In this document: positions 27,686-35,834 of the stretch, in pieces
Position numbering within the stretch: the first letter of the stretch is position 1
How the letters are laid out: each line of letters opens with the position of its first letter
From: Mucilaginibacter sp. cycad4
GTDB lineage: Bacteria; Bacteroidota; Bacteroidia; Sphingobacteriales; Sphingobacteriaceae
Assembly (NCBI RefSeq): GCF_034263275.1
Contig: NZ_CP139559.1
Location: 2,294,001-2,358,000, forward strand
DNA: 64,000 nucleotides
Direction of reading: 5' to 3'
Program-made: the position numbers and the translations under genes
Notes under the pieces: generated by a model
Databases searched by the model: none
Seen by the model: only the letters and a program-made list of their open reading frames with translations
What the model was told of the DNA's origin: nothing

Positions 27686-28273
27686 TTAAAACCAGTGTTT
27701 GCATAACATAATAGCGGTTATGCAAACAAAATCGCCCAGTGTTTTACGCAAGCGGTTCAAGGCTACAGTTAATTGATTTTCGACTGTTTTTGGAGCTATA
27801 CCCAACCGTTCGGCAATTTCTTTGGTTGATAAATGCTCTTTGCGGCTCATAATAAAAATCTGGCGGCATTTTTCAGGCAACCCGGCAACACCTTGCTCCA
27901 GCAAACGGTTGATATCTTTTTCAGAAAGGAGATCTTCACCACCGTTGTGACTAAAAAGTTCCTCCAGCCTGTTAAAAAGATCGGCCCTTACCTTACCTGA
28001 ACGGATAACATTAAACACCTGGTAACGAACAGATGTATATAAATAGGCATTTAAAGAAGTGAGTTTAAGATTGGCCCGTTTCATCCACAAGTTTACCAAT
28101 ACTTCCTGAGTTACATCTTCAGCTACCTGGCGATCTCTGATGATGTTATATGCTGAAAGATAAAGCTTTGACCAATATTTATTATAAATACGTTCAAACG
28201 CCCCAAGGTCATTCTCCCTGATCAATGCTATAAGATCCTCATCCGTCATCAGCTGAACTTCCAGGCTATTCAT
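27686..28273 (-). CDS. ECF sigma-70 factor (FecI/RpoE-like)
   Basis: 195 residues. Region 2 is about 20-90 (FERIYNKYWSKLYLSAYNII, then DVTQEVLVNLWMKR). Region 4 is about 125-180 (GLPEKCRQIFIMSRKEHLST and a helix-turn-helix with KTVENQLTVALNRLR). This is the standard Bacteroidota sigma-70 family linked to SusC/D loci. Together with the FecR gene downstream and the STN domain of SusC it makes a complete trans-envelope switch. The target promoter is not identified from sequence, but likely candidates are in the susC operon. Confidence 0.95.
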   Translation of the reverse strand: MNSLEVQLMTDEDLIALIRENDLGAFERIYNKYWSKLYLSAYNIIRDRQVAEDVTQEVLVNLWMKRANLKLTSLNAYLYTSVRYQVFNVIRSGKVRADLFNRLEELFSHNGGEDLLSEKDINRLLEQGVAGLPEKCRQIFIMSRKEHLSTKEIAERLGIAPKTVENQLTVALNRLRKTLGDFVCITAIMLCKHWF

Positions 28274-28609
28274 TCTGCATTATAAATTTATAATTGGCAT
28301 CATCCAAAGAATGTACTTATTGTTGTTTATTGGTTTTATTTTCAACACACCGGCCATAAACGCCGGTGAAGACCCGCTCTCACCGGGCAATTTGCATTAT
28401 TCAAATCTCCCCGGCCACCAAATTTACCACATGATCAATATTTATTTTTTACTGTTAAAAATTAAAAAAGCTATTCCTCCTGGGCTTAGTATAAGCCATT
28501 TACGTTAAGCTTTTCAAAATAATCGGCAGGTAGTAAATAAAGTCAAAAAAAAGCTGAAACGAAAGCAGGCAAACAATAAATATAAATAATTAAAACGTTT
28601 TTTATTGAT
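28274..28609. other. 336-bp gap downstream of GH123
   Basis: No convincing gene. A small hairpin, CACCGGC (28348-28354) with GCCGGTG (28362-28368), lies near the sigma-factor start. The AT-rich remainder holds the sigma-factor promoter region and the 3' flank of the GH123 gene. Confidence 0.4.
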
Positions 28610-30358
28610 TTATAAGCTATTCAGTCGTTCCTGCGCAGCCTGAAGTGTTTCGGCGGCATTCTTATTTTTTAACTCCCCAATGTCAAAACCTTCCAATATG
28701 TTTTTTAGCTGAAGCAATTTATCCTGCTGGTTGTTTTTTATAAAAAGCTCTCTTAAAACATTAATTTTTTCAAAATCCTGGATGCCCTCGATCAATCGTT
28801 CCAGGCGAATAGAAGAGCGCGGGCCGGGGTAAACCAAATAAGCATCGCCCGATGACCATGATCCAAATCGGGTATCACGTAAAGCACCTTTGGTCCAGCA
28901 ATTGTACGCCCACCTCAGGTACCCGTCATATCCTTTGTAAGCAGCATGCCATGCTAGCCAAACAGACTCGGCCGGGGCCGAAAAAGTAAATGTATTGGGA
29001 TGTCCTTCTGTGCAGCAGGTATAATACGTAGTATTTAAGCCCGATTCCCGGCGCAAACGTATTGTCGCTTCATCCATTACCTGGTTAGAGGCTATGCTGT
29101 AATCAAACAGGTCTTTTTCAATTTCAGGATGGTAATTGCCCGCTAATGAAATCTTAAAATCTTTATCTGCGCTTTTTATTAAAGCTATAGCTTTTTGCAT
29201 ATCAGCCATAGATCTTTCGTCCATAGCTATGGTGGTTTTATTAAACCATCCTTTTTCTTTCAGATGACGGGCAAAATCAGTCAGCATAGGTCGCCAATGT
29301 GCTTCATACTCTGCCGAGCCTGGCTTAGCTGCAATCATTGTGTCTTTTCCCAAAGCTTCGTCGAAATAGTAAAACTTCAGGTTCCAGGGGATCATGCTAT
29401 AGCAGTTGATTAACTTATTAATCCCCAATGACATCATAAAAGACACCCAATGATCAAACACCGAATAATCGTACAGCCATGAGCCATTCTTATTTTTAGT
29501 CCATTTTATCATCGACCCATAAATATCATAGGTTTGGCTATTCCAGGGGTCATGGATAAGTGTGGTCGTAATTGCTTTCTGCCCGGCATTTGCCAGCATC
29601 GTCATGTAGGGGCGCATTATATCAAAGTGTTGCTTTGACCAGGGCTTTACACCATATACCCGGGCCACCGAATAAGGATTTTGCCACAGATCCAGGTGAA
29701 ACTTCCAGTGTTCCGGTGCCGGCAAAGTATGATCAAGTACCTGTACGGAATAATTCAAAATTAAAGGAGGGTTATCATTTCCTTCAATTACTTTTACGCT
29801 CCCCCGATAAAGGCCTTCCACCGCATTAGCCGGAACCCTAACACTTAACCAAACCGGCCGGGTGGTATTTTTACCTGCCGGGAGCATTTTTACAGGGTCA
29901 ATAACATCCTCAACAAGACTGGAATCATGACCGGGCGGGATACCGCAGCCACCGCCTTCATTGTTTAGTCCATCGGCCATCACATAGCGCACAAAGCTTG
30001 CATTGATATCTTTTACGGAAATTTCATGCCCTTTATCATCTTTAAGTTTACTCCATACAAAGCTCAATTGTTTCAGGTTTCGGGTTGTCCATACCAGGAA
30101 TTGAGTATGCACCTTTTCTCCTTTCCATGCTTTGGTTTTCCATTGAGCCTGCAAAGGAGATATGGCAGGAGCATTATTTTTATCATAACGCATATCGGCT
30201 GTGGCAAAACTTACGTAAACACCGGGCTTCAGTGTACTCCAGCTTGCCTGATTTACAGGTTTTGGATCTGGAAGTTCCTGGTAAACTCCGCCAGCTTTAG
30301 TCTGCGCCAAAGCAACGGCACTGCACAATAACAGCATTAATGTAAACTTCATTTTCAT
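28610..30358 (-). CDS. GH123 (DUF4091) beta-N-acetylgalactosaminidase
   Basis: 582 residues with signal peptide MKMKFTLMLLLCSAVALAQ. The C-terminal DUF4091 region (LRWAYNCWTKGALRDTRFGS, then YPGPRSSIRLERLIEGIQD) and the Asp-Glu pair in IAMDERSM (Asp380, Glu381) identify GH123. Characterised members remove beta-linked GalNAc from glycosphingolipids and similar glycans by substrate-assisted catalysis, which uses an adjacent Asp-Glu pair. The N-terminal part is a beta-sandwich. It lies close to a HexNAc 1-kinase gene, which supports a HexNAc role. It is the last gene of a minus-strand run. Confidence 0.87.
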   Translation of the reverse strand: MKMKFTLMLLLCSAVALAQTKAGGVYQELPDPKPVNQASWSTLKPGVYVSFATADMRYDKNNAPAISPLQAQWKTKAWKGEKVHTQFLVWTTRNLKQLSFVWSKLKDDKGHEISVKDINASFVRYVMADGLNNEGGGCGIPPGHDSSLVEDVIDPVKMLPAGKNTTRPVWLSVRVPANAVEGLYRGSVKVIEGNDNPPLILNYSVQVLDHTLPAPEHWKFHLDLWQNPYSVARVYGVKPWSKQHFDIMRPYMTMLANAGQKAITTTLIHDPWNSQTYDIYGSMIKWTKNKNGSWLYDYSVFDHWVSFMMSLGINKLINCYSMIPWNLKFYYFDEALGKDTMIAAKPGSAEYEAHWRPMLTDFARHLKEKGWFNKTTIAMDERSMADMQKAIALIKSADKDFKISLAGNYHPEIEKDLFDYSIASNQVMDEATIRLRRESGLNTTYYTCCTEGHPNTFTFSAPAESVWLAWHAAYKGYDGYLRWAYNCWTKGALRDTRFGSWSSGDAYLVYPGPRSSIRLERLIEGIQDFEKINVLRELFIKNNQQDKLLQLKNILEGFDIGELKNKNAAETLQAAQERLNSL

Positions 30359-30464
30359 AATCTCGTAGTTTTCCGGATATACAGTACTAATAATAAAAAC
30401 AATAAACTCAATACCTTTTTTTGTATGAATGGGCTCAAGAACACATCATTGATTCATAGCTATG

Positions 30465-31112
30465 CTAAACTTCCAGTTTTATTTCGCCAAAAAACTCAGG
30501 ATGGTGAAAGTCAGGATCGTCACATTCAATGTTATGCCAGGTTAAAAAATGCGGCTCCGGCAGTTCATCGCCGCATTTATAAAAATTAGCATGGCATTGC
30601 TGCCCTTTTAATGATGTAAATGAATGATGATAAAACACATCTAACGGTAACATCAGCGTAAGCTCCCAACTTATATCGCCGTTTCCATGATTGATTTCCT
30701 GTGTTAACCGGGTTTGAGACTTTATAAGCCTTATTAGTTTTTCCGGCGATACTTCGCGATTTTCCCTGCCTCTTCCAAAGCCAAGCGAACAAGTACCGAT
30801 ACAGTTAAATCCAAAATTGTAATATTCCAGTTCGGTGCCAAAACCAATGAAAAACTCCACACAACTATCCTGATGAACGGGCTCATTGGGCCTGTAATAG
30901 GAAGCTTTTATCGCTTTCTCTTTTACGTAGTACTTCAACATAAAACAATCAGTACTATAGGCTATTGCAAAATGAACATCGGGTTTATATTCATAATCGG
31001 GCCATGGTACAATTCCAACAAGATGTTTCTCCTGTTCGTCTAACAAAACAGACATGTGTTCAATAGGACTGCCTTTGTCCACATCTTCTAAAAATGCTAC
31101 TGTAAGTGCCAT
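30465..31112 (-). CDS. CBM9-like carbohydrate-binding protein without signal peptide
   Basis: 215 residues resembling the family 9 carbohydrate-binding fold (FAIAYSTDCFMLKYYVKE, VHQDSCVEFFIGFG, ISWELTLMLPLDVFYHH). Secreted CBM9 proteins usually begin with a signal; this one begins MALTVAFLEDVDKGSP with none. It overlaps the end of the kinase gene by 16 bases, so translation is probably coupled. A cytoplasmic glycan-binding protein beside a sugar kinase is unusual; it may be a modified sugar-binding or isomerase-like partner. The family call rests on general motif pattern. Confidence 0.7.
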   Translation of the reverse strand: MALTVAFLEDVDKGSPIEHMSVLLDEQEKHLVGIVPWPDYEYKPDVHFAIAYSTDCFMLKYYVKEKAIKASYYRPNEPVHQDSCVEFFIGFGTELEYYNFGFNCIGTCSLGFGRGRENREVSPEKLIRLIKSQTRLTQEINHGNGDISWELTLMLPLDVFYHHSFTSLKGQQCHANFYKCGDELPEPHFLTWHNIECDDPDFHHPEFFGEIKLEV

Positions 31113-32239
31113 TGTTTAATTTCGGTTGTTATTTGTACGTACTTTTTTGCTGCGTTATAAATTATCTGATCTAAAACATCATAATTTCGCTCAAGCTTGC
31201 TGAGCAACTCGAACTGGGCCCTGGTTCGCTGTAAATTATGTTCCGGAAAGTGGGTCTTATAATAAACATCGCCCTCTATATAATCTGTAAGGAAACGCAC
31301 GCCCTGCATATAGGGTATTAATAAAACTCCCATTGAAAGCGATTTGACCTCCGTTTCTGACAAAAAGCTACCGGCATATTCAAAATAACCTTCGGCATAG
31401 GCTTTAAACAAGGGAATGTTCAGGTCTATCTTTGTAACATCTTTCTCATCCTCGGCCGCGGTATTGATAATGGTGCGGATAGCATCACCAAAATCATAAG
31501 CAACGTAGCCGGGCATAACTGTATCCAGATCTATTACGCACTGTGCCCGGTCATTCATATCAAGCAATATGTTATTGAATTTGGTATCGTTATGGATAAT
31601 ACGTAGCGGTAGCTTCCCTTCTTTTCCCAAATTCATGATTGCAACCATTGAGCCTGCTCTTTCAATTACAAACGACAACTCAGTCAATACGTCCTTGATC
31701 CGGTTTTTCGGGTCGGCCGATACCGCATTATTTAAACGATCAAGCCGCATGGCTATGTTATGAAAGCCGGGGATAGTTTCGTAAAGCAAGCCTGCATCAA
31801 GATCCGACAACAGTAGCTGAAATTTCCCAAATGCCTTACCGCCCTCATAAGCCTGCTGCTCAGTAAGTACCATGTCGTAATTTTTAGTATCCGCCAAAAA
31901 GCAGAACATCCGCCAGTAATTCCCCGCTGGGTCACAAAAAAAACACTGCTGATCTTTAGTCCCCACTATGGTGAGCACTTCTTTAGCAGGGTTTGCGCCG
32001 GGGATTTGAGCAAGCTTTTTTTTAAGATGCTCAGTTACCAACTGCACATTCCCCATCAGTGCCGGAACATTTTCAAATACTTTATGATTGACTCGCTGAA
32101 GCAAATAACCGGGCAATCCGGGATCTGCATTTTTAACATGAAAGGTATCGTTGATATGACCAGACCCGTAAGCAGTGATAGCTGCTACATTTCCTTCGAT
32201 GCAAAAACTGGATACTATTTCAGAGATATTATATGACAT
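31097..32239 (-). CDS. NahK-like N-acetylhexosamine 1-kinase (APH family)
   Basis: 380 residues from the ATG at 32239 (MSYNISEIVSSF); an ATG at 32257 is a less likely alternative. An aminoglycoside-phosphotransferase fold is shown by LRIIHNDTKFNNILLD (catalytic loop) and VIDLDTVMPGYVAYDFGDAI (metal-binding Asp). This pattern matches the NahK group, which phosphorylates GlcNAc and GalNAc at C1 in the lacto-N-biose/GNB pathway. No GNB phosphorylase or epimerase is in the window. Next to GH123 it would use GalNAc released in the periplasm after uptake. A LacI-type operator and a -7 box lie upstream. Confidence 0.82.
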   Translation of the reverse strand: MSYNISEIVSSFCIEGNVAAITAYGSGHINDTFHVKNADPGLPGYLLQRVNHKVFENVPALMGNVQLVTEHLKKKLAQIPGANPAKEVLTIVGTKDQQCFFCDPAGNYWRMFCFLADTKNYDMVLTEQQAYEGGKAFGKFQLLLSDLDAGLLYETIPGFHNIAMRLDRLNNAVSADPKNRIKDVLTELSFVIERAGSMVAIMNLGKEGKLPLRIIHNDTKFNNILLDMNDRAQCVIDLDTVMPGYVAYDFGDAIRTIINTAAEDEKDVTKIDLNIPLFKAYAEGYFEYAGSFLSETEVKSLSMGVLLIPYMQGVRFLTDYIEGDVYYKTHFPEHNLQRTRAQFELLSKLERNYDVLDQIIYNAAKKYVQITTEIKQWHLQ

Positions 32240-32707
32240 TTCTTTTCTTTTATACATGGCGAACAAGAAAATGTTTACGAACACATTAAATTATCATAAA
32301 CACCTTGATACAAATATAATTATATTAGTGTGTTCGCACACATTTGTTTAAATTTTTGTTAATATTTTTTAAAATGGGAAAAATGTATCGGAAAATTTGA
32401 GAGTTATATGAATGGGACAGATCAGCCAGGGAGAACTCATCCGGCCGACGCGGGACCAAACTGCCTTCGGCTCCATACGAAAAAATGTTGCTAACTATTT
32501 TCCTGCACGCAATGGCACCAAACCACGAAGTAAAAACTTCAAAAGCATGGCATTCCTGCGGGGGATAAAATAATTTATTGCAGATTTTTTCCTAAACCTG
32601 ACAATATTGGTCTTTAGCGGAAAATGATTAGCCTAAGGAATTTAAATCAGGTGAATGAACACAAGCAAAGCAAGATTGCGCATGAAATACAGATGACTGG
32701 AGAGTAA
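32240..32707. other. 468-bp gap between the kinase and LacI genes
   Basis: Besides the promoter and operator at 32311-32342, bases 32391-32707 hold no recognised gene. A 50-codon plus-strand open frame near 32406-32567 has no family resemblance. Confidence 0.4.
32311..32342 (-). promoter_or_regulatory. Promoter and LacI-type operator before the HexNAc kinase
   Basis: On the minus strand, TATATTTG (32311-32318) is a perfect -7 box. Bases 32329-32342 read TGTGTTCGCACACA, an imperfect palindrome with a central CG that overlaps the -33 region. The same core is found at 35768-35781 and, as a perfect palindrome, at 37894-37907. The adjacent LacI-type regulator is the likely binder. Confidence 0.75.
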
Positions 32708-33793
32708 TCAGATATCTAAAAAAACGGCATCGTCATCATCAGCGTAGTAGTTCACATTTTCCTTCGTAACGATATCAAGCGGAAGATATTTGATAACAGG
32801 TACTTCCTTTTTGAATACCAGGCTATCGGTTAATTGATATATACCCCAATAACCCTGCCCCTTAGGGTTTTGATTGATCAGGAAGCTGATTGTTCCTTTA
32901 TTCAGAAAATACAGATTGGGGGCAAGCAAATCATATCCTATTATTTTGATATGCTTTATATAACGCTGTTCCAGATACTTCGCAATTTCATGAGCCTTAG
33001 AGGTTGTTACGAAAATGCTGGCTAAATCAGGGGTACTGTCAATAACATCACTCAGTTGTTTCATGAAAACAGCGGCATTTGACCTGTTTAACTCAACCCT
33101 CAGAATTTTGTACTGATGCTCAAGGTTATTTTGAGAAAAATAATTGCGAAATCCCTGTTCCTTTTTTAAGAGGTGAGCGGCGTTGCTCGTCTCTTCATCA
33201 ATGTGTGCAATTAAAACAGAGCAGGAATCGGGTTGCCCGTAATGAATAAGCTTACCAGCCAAAAAACCACTCTGGTATGAATCCTGGCCGATATAACTTA
33301 AGGGCTCACATTCGGCAATTTGTGTATTAAACAACACAAAGGGAATTTCGGCAGCTTTCCATTTCTCGAAAAAAGGTAGTGTTTCCCGGTAAAATATAGG
33401 CGATAAAATTATGCCATCCGGTTTATCATTGGTTAATTTATTGGCCTTGCTTATAAATGAATCTACATCATAAGGATCAAACACATACTGTTGTACAATA
33501 ATACCGTATTGCTTCAGGTCTTTTTCGGCCTTTTCAATTCCGGCTTTAGGCGCGTGCCAATAGGAATCAATTTCATGATCGGGTATCAAGGCCGCTATTT
33601 GGTATATTCTATTGGATCCCAACGCCCTCGCCATAAGATTGGGCTCATAATCCATCTCTTCAATAATTTTGAGCACCTTCTCTTCTACCTTTTTTGATAC
33701 CCGCCCGCGTTTATGCAGTACTCTGTCAACCGTGCCTGTCGAAACCTTCGCTTTTTCAGCAATATCTTTAATGCGAACAATTTTATTCTTCAT
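32708..33793 (-). CDS. LacI-family transcriptional regulator (second)
   Basis: 361 residues. The headpiece RIKDIAEKAKVSTGTVDRVL (about residues 7-26) and the hinge sequence are followed by a sugar-binding-protein-like domain with YQIAALIPDHEIDSYWHAPK and KPDGIILSPIFY. It stands between the kinase and esterase genes on the same strand. Three sites with the core TGTGTGCGCACACA lie before the kinase, the double esterase and the GH-D-like glycosidase, so this protein probably controls all three transcripts. The effector is unknown; the regulated genes point to a HexNAc-containing sugar. Confidence 0.92.
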   Translation of the reverse strand: MKNKIVRIKDIAEKAKVSTGTVDRVLHKRGRVSKKVEEKVLKIIEEMDYEPNLMARALGSNRIYQIAALIPDHEIDSYWHAPKAGIEKAEKDLKQYGIIVQQYVFDPYDVDSFISKANKLTNDKPDGIILSPIFYRETLPFFEKWKAAEIPFVLFNTQIAECEPLSYIGQDSYQSGFLAGKLIHYGQPDSCSVLIAHIDEETSNAAHLLKKEQGFRNYFSQNNLEHQYKILRVELNRSNAAVFMKQLSDVIDSTPDLASIFVTTSKAHEIAKYLEQRYIKHIKIIGYDLLAPNLYFLNKGTISFLINQNPKGQGYWGIYQLTDSLVFKKEVPVIKYLPLDIVTKENVNYYADDDDAVFLDI

Positions 33794-33953
33794 AATAAAC
33801 TTTAGCGTAGAAAAGATAGCAAAAGTAATTTAATATAGCCTATCCCATCGATATCGACTATAATTTGATAAAAATTACTTTTAAAACAATTCTGCTATAC
33901 TGAACTTGTTTCAGCGCTGCACGTGCTAAGGGCATTTCATACCGACATCTTTA

Positions 33954-35723
33954 TTATTTTTTAAGATACGGCACCAATGCCACCGCCAGCTTTTGATAAC
34001 CGACCTCGTTGGGGTGCAGGCCATCCCCAAAAAGCGATTCATTGATCTTCCCGGTATGATCAAGCAATAATTTACCCGGATCAATAAAACCAACTTTAGT
34101 TTGAGCTGCCAGTTTTGCAATAACTTTATTAAGCACCTTTATCCGGCTTTCCATTGCCCTCCTGGGCAACAAACCCGATAAAAGAATCTCCGCTTCAGGC
34201 TGACGCTTCTTTACTGCCTGCACAAGCATTTTTAATCCTTCTGCTATTTCCTGATCATTGCAGGCAGACAAGTTATTGGTGCCTATCATAATCATAACCT
34301 TATCAGCCTTAAAGCCGTCTATTTCTTCATGATATACCCGCCATAAAACATTCTCAACCTGGTCCCAGCCAAAACCAAAATTTTTTACCCCCAGGGGTCC
34401 CAAATATTTATCCCATGACTCAGCTCCCCGTGCTAAAGGCGCCTTAGGTTCACCGCCCCAGTAATTCAGGATAGAATTACCAAGGAATACAATCTTTGGT
34501 GCACCAGTTTTAACGAGCGATAATATTTCATTATGCCTGTTTCGCCAATCATAATAGCCATCCCTGCTTTGCACTACGGGCCGGGTAGTTGAATAGCTAC
34601 CGGTTGGCTCATTAATTATGGTTCGGATGGCTTTTTCATACGCAACTGCATATTGCTCCATACCGATATCGTTGGGGTGCAAGCCATCAACTGTTGAATT
34701 GATATCAAAACCGATTTCTTTGCCGGCTAATAAATAAAGCCCCTTTGTTCCGGCTGCCATCAGCTTGGAATAAGCCTGGCCGAGTATTTTATTAACGTGA
34801 CCATAGCCTGCATTCCTACCTGTATCCAGCAATCCATCGGCATTGCCACCACTATGCTCAACCAGCAATATCGGAACCAGCGGGTGCTTCTCCTTCAAAG
34901 TTTGTATTGATACTGATAAACGTGTTTCGATTTCCTGGTCAGAAAAACTTGCCATATTGGGCATGCAATCAAGCACATATATTTTTGCATCCACCTCTGC
35001 CATCAAATCGATGACAGACTTTTCAAGCAGTCCGGAACCTGAAAAACCAAGATTGATCAAAGGACGATCCAATGCACGTTCCAAAATAGAAGTCCAGGCC
35101 AAACCCGGCCTTGAAGCGCAAGCGCCCTGTGCAATGGATGTTCCATACACAAGCACCGGCTTTTCTTTGGATAAAGGCATAAAGTTAAATGCACTACTTG
35201 ATGGAACACCTATTTCAAGCCATGATAACGAATTATACAAAGGCAGGAAAAGCCGGTACTCATAACTCCTCCCCGGGAAAGCAGCACTTACTTTAATATT
35301 CGAAAACTTGTAGGTAATGGTATCCTTAAACGAGAAACTACCCGGAGCCTGACACCATTTGCCATTGGGATCCAAAGCATAAAGATCCACGCCGCTTACA
35401 CCGGTGGCCGGCATGTGCCACATAGCAAAATCACCTTTAACTTTATAACGGATAACCAGGTTCTGCGCATCTGTTTTAAACTTAATGTACAAGCCGGCGC
35501 TGCTATGCGAGATGTTCCACACATTGGGATTGAGGGTCTTTTCAGCCCGCGCCGGGAACCGCTCGTAACCGCTTGCCGTTTCTTTTGACCAGCCCTGCCC
35601 TTCTATAACCGGAAAATCAGCCTTAACCGGATCATACCATTTATATGAAGGTATATTTTGCGAAAAGGATGCTTTATTAAAAAAACAAATGATTAGTAAT
35701 ATTACTATGGATATACGTTTCAT
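33954..35723 (-). CDS. Tandem SGNH/GDSL hydrolase with GxDLY domain
   Basis: 589 residues with signal MKRISIVILLIICFFNKASF. A GxDLY-type N-terminal domain (SGVDLYALDPNGK, about 105) is followed by two complete SGNH lipase/esterase domains. The first has VYGTSIAQG (Ser near residue 195) and VDGLHPND; the second has FLGNSILNYWGG (Ser near 414, GNS in place of GDS) and GDGLHPNE. Each keeps the DxxH pair. Such enzymes remove acetyl or other ester groups from glycans. The fusion puts two esterases on one exported chain, perhaps for differently placed acetyl groups. A LacI-type site lies 45 bp upstream. Confidence 0.87.
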   Translation of the reverse strand: MKRISIVILLIICFFNKASFSQNIPSYKWYDPVKADFPVIEGQGWSKETASGYERFPARAEKTLNPNVWNISHSSAGLYIKFKTDAQNLVIRYKVKGDFAMWHMPATGVSGVDLYALDPNGKWCQAPGSFSFKDTITYKFSNIKVSAAFPGRSYEYRLFLPLYNSLSWLEIGVPSSSAFNFMPLSKEKPVLVYGTSIAQGACASRPGLAWTSILERALDRPLINLGFSGSGLLEKSVIDLMAEVDAKIYVLDCMPNMASFSDQEIETRLSVSIQTLKEKHPLVPILLVEHSGGNADGLLDTGRNAGYGHVNKILGQAYSKLMAAGTKGLYLLAGKEIGFDINSTVDGLHPNDIGMEQYAVAYEKAIRTIINEPTGSYSTTRPVVQSRDGYYDWRNRHNEILSLVKTGAPKIVFLGNSILNYWGGEPKAPLARGAESWDKYLGPLGVKNFGFGWDQVENVLWRVYHEEIDGFKADKVMIMIGTNNLSACNDQEIAEGLKMLVQAVKKRQPEAEILLSGLLPRRAMESRIKVLNKVIAKLAAQTKVGFIDPGKLLLDHTGKINESLFGDGLHPNEVGYQKLAVALVPYLKK

Positions 35724-35767
35724 TTTTAATTTACTTTAAGGACGATTTTATTATACAACACATCATG

Positions 35768-35781
35768 CGTTTACGCACACA
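35768..35781. promoter_or_regulatory. LacI-type operator before the double SGNH hydrolase
   Basis: CGTTTACGCACACA has a perfect right half (GCACACA) and matches the left half of the core TGTGTGCGCACACA at 4 of 7 positions, again with CG at the centre. It lies 45 bp upstream of the start codon at 35723, nearly the same spacing as at 37894-37907 (41 bp). Confidence 0.6.
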
Positions 35782-35834
35782 CTTTTCAACAAAACTCATT
35801 TATACAATCAAAGGAAAACAAGCGGTTTAAATCG

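Noticed and set aside
28348..28368. 7-bp hairpin CACCGGC/GCCGGTG near the sigma-factor start
   Set aside because: Too short and without a T run for a terminator; listed only as part of the gap.
28311..28508. A 65-codon plus-strand frame with a hydrophobic start
   Set aside because: No known family, a gap already explained by the sigma-factor promoter, and a weak start context.
32406..32567. A 50-codon frame between the kinase and LacI genes
   Set aside because: No convincing start, no family match, and the codon pattern looks random.
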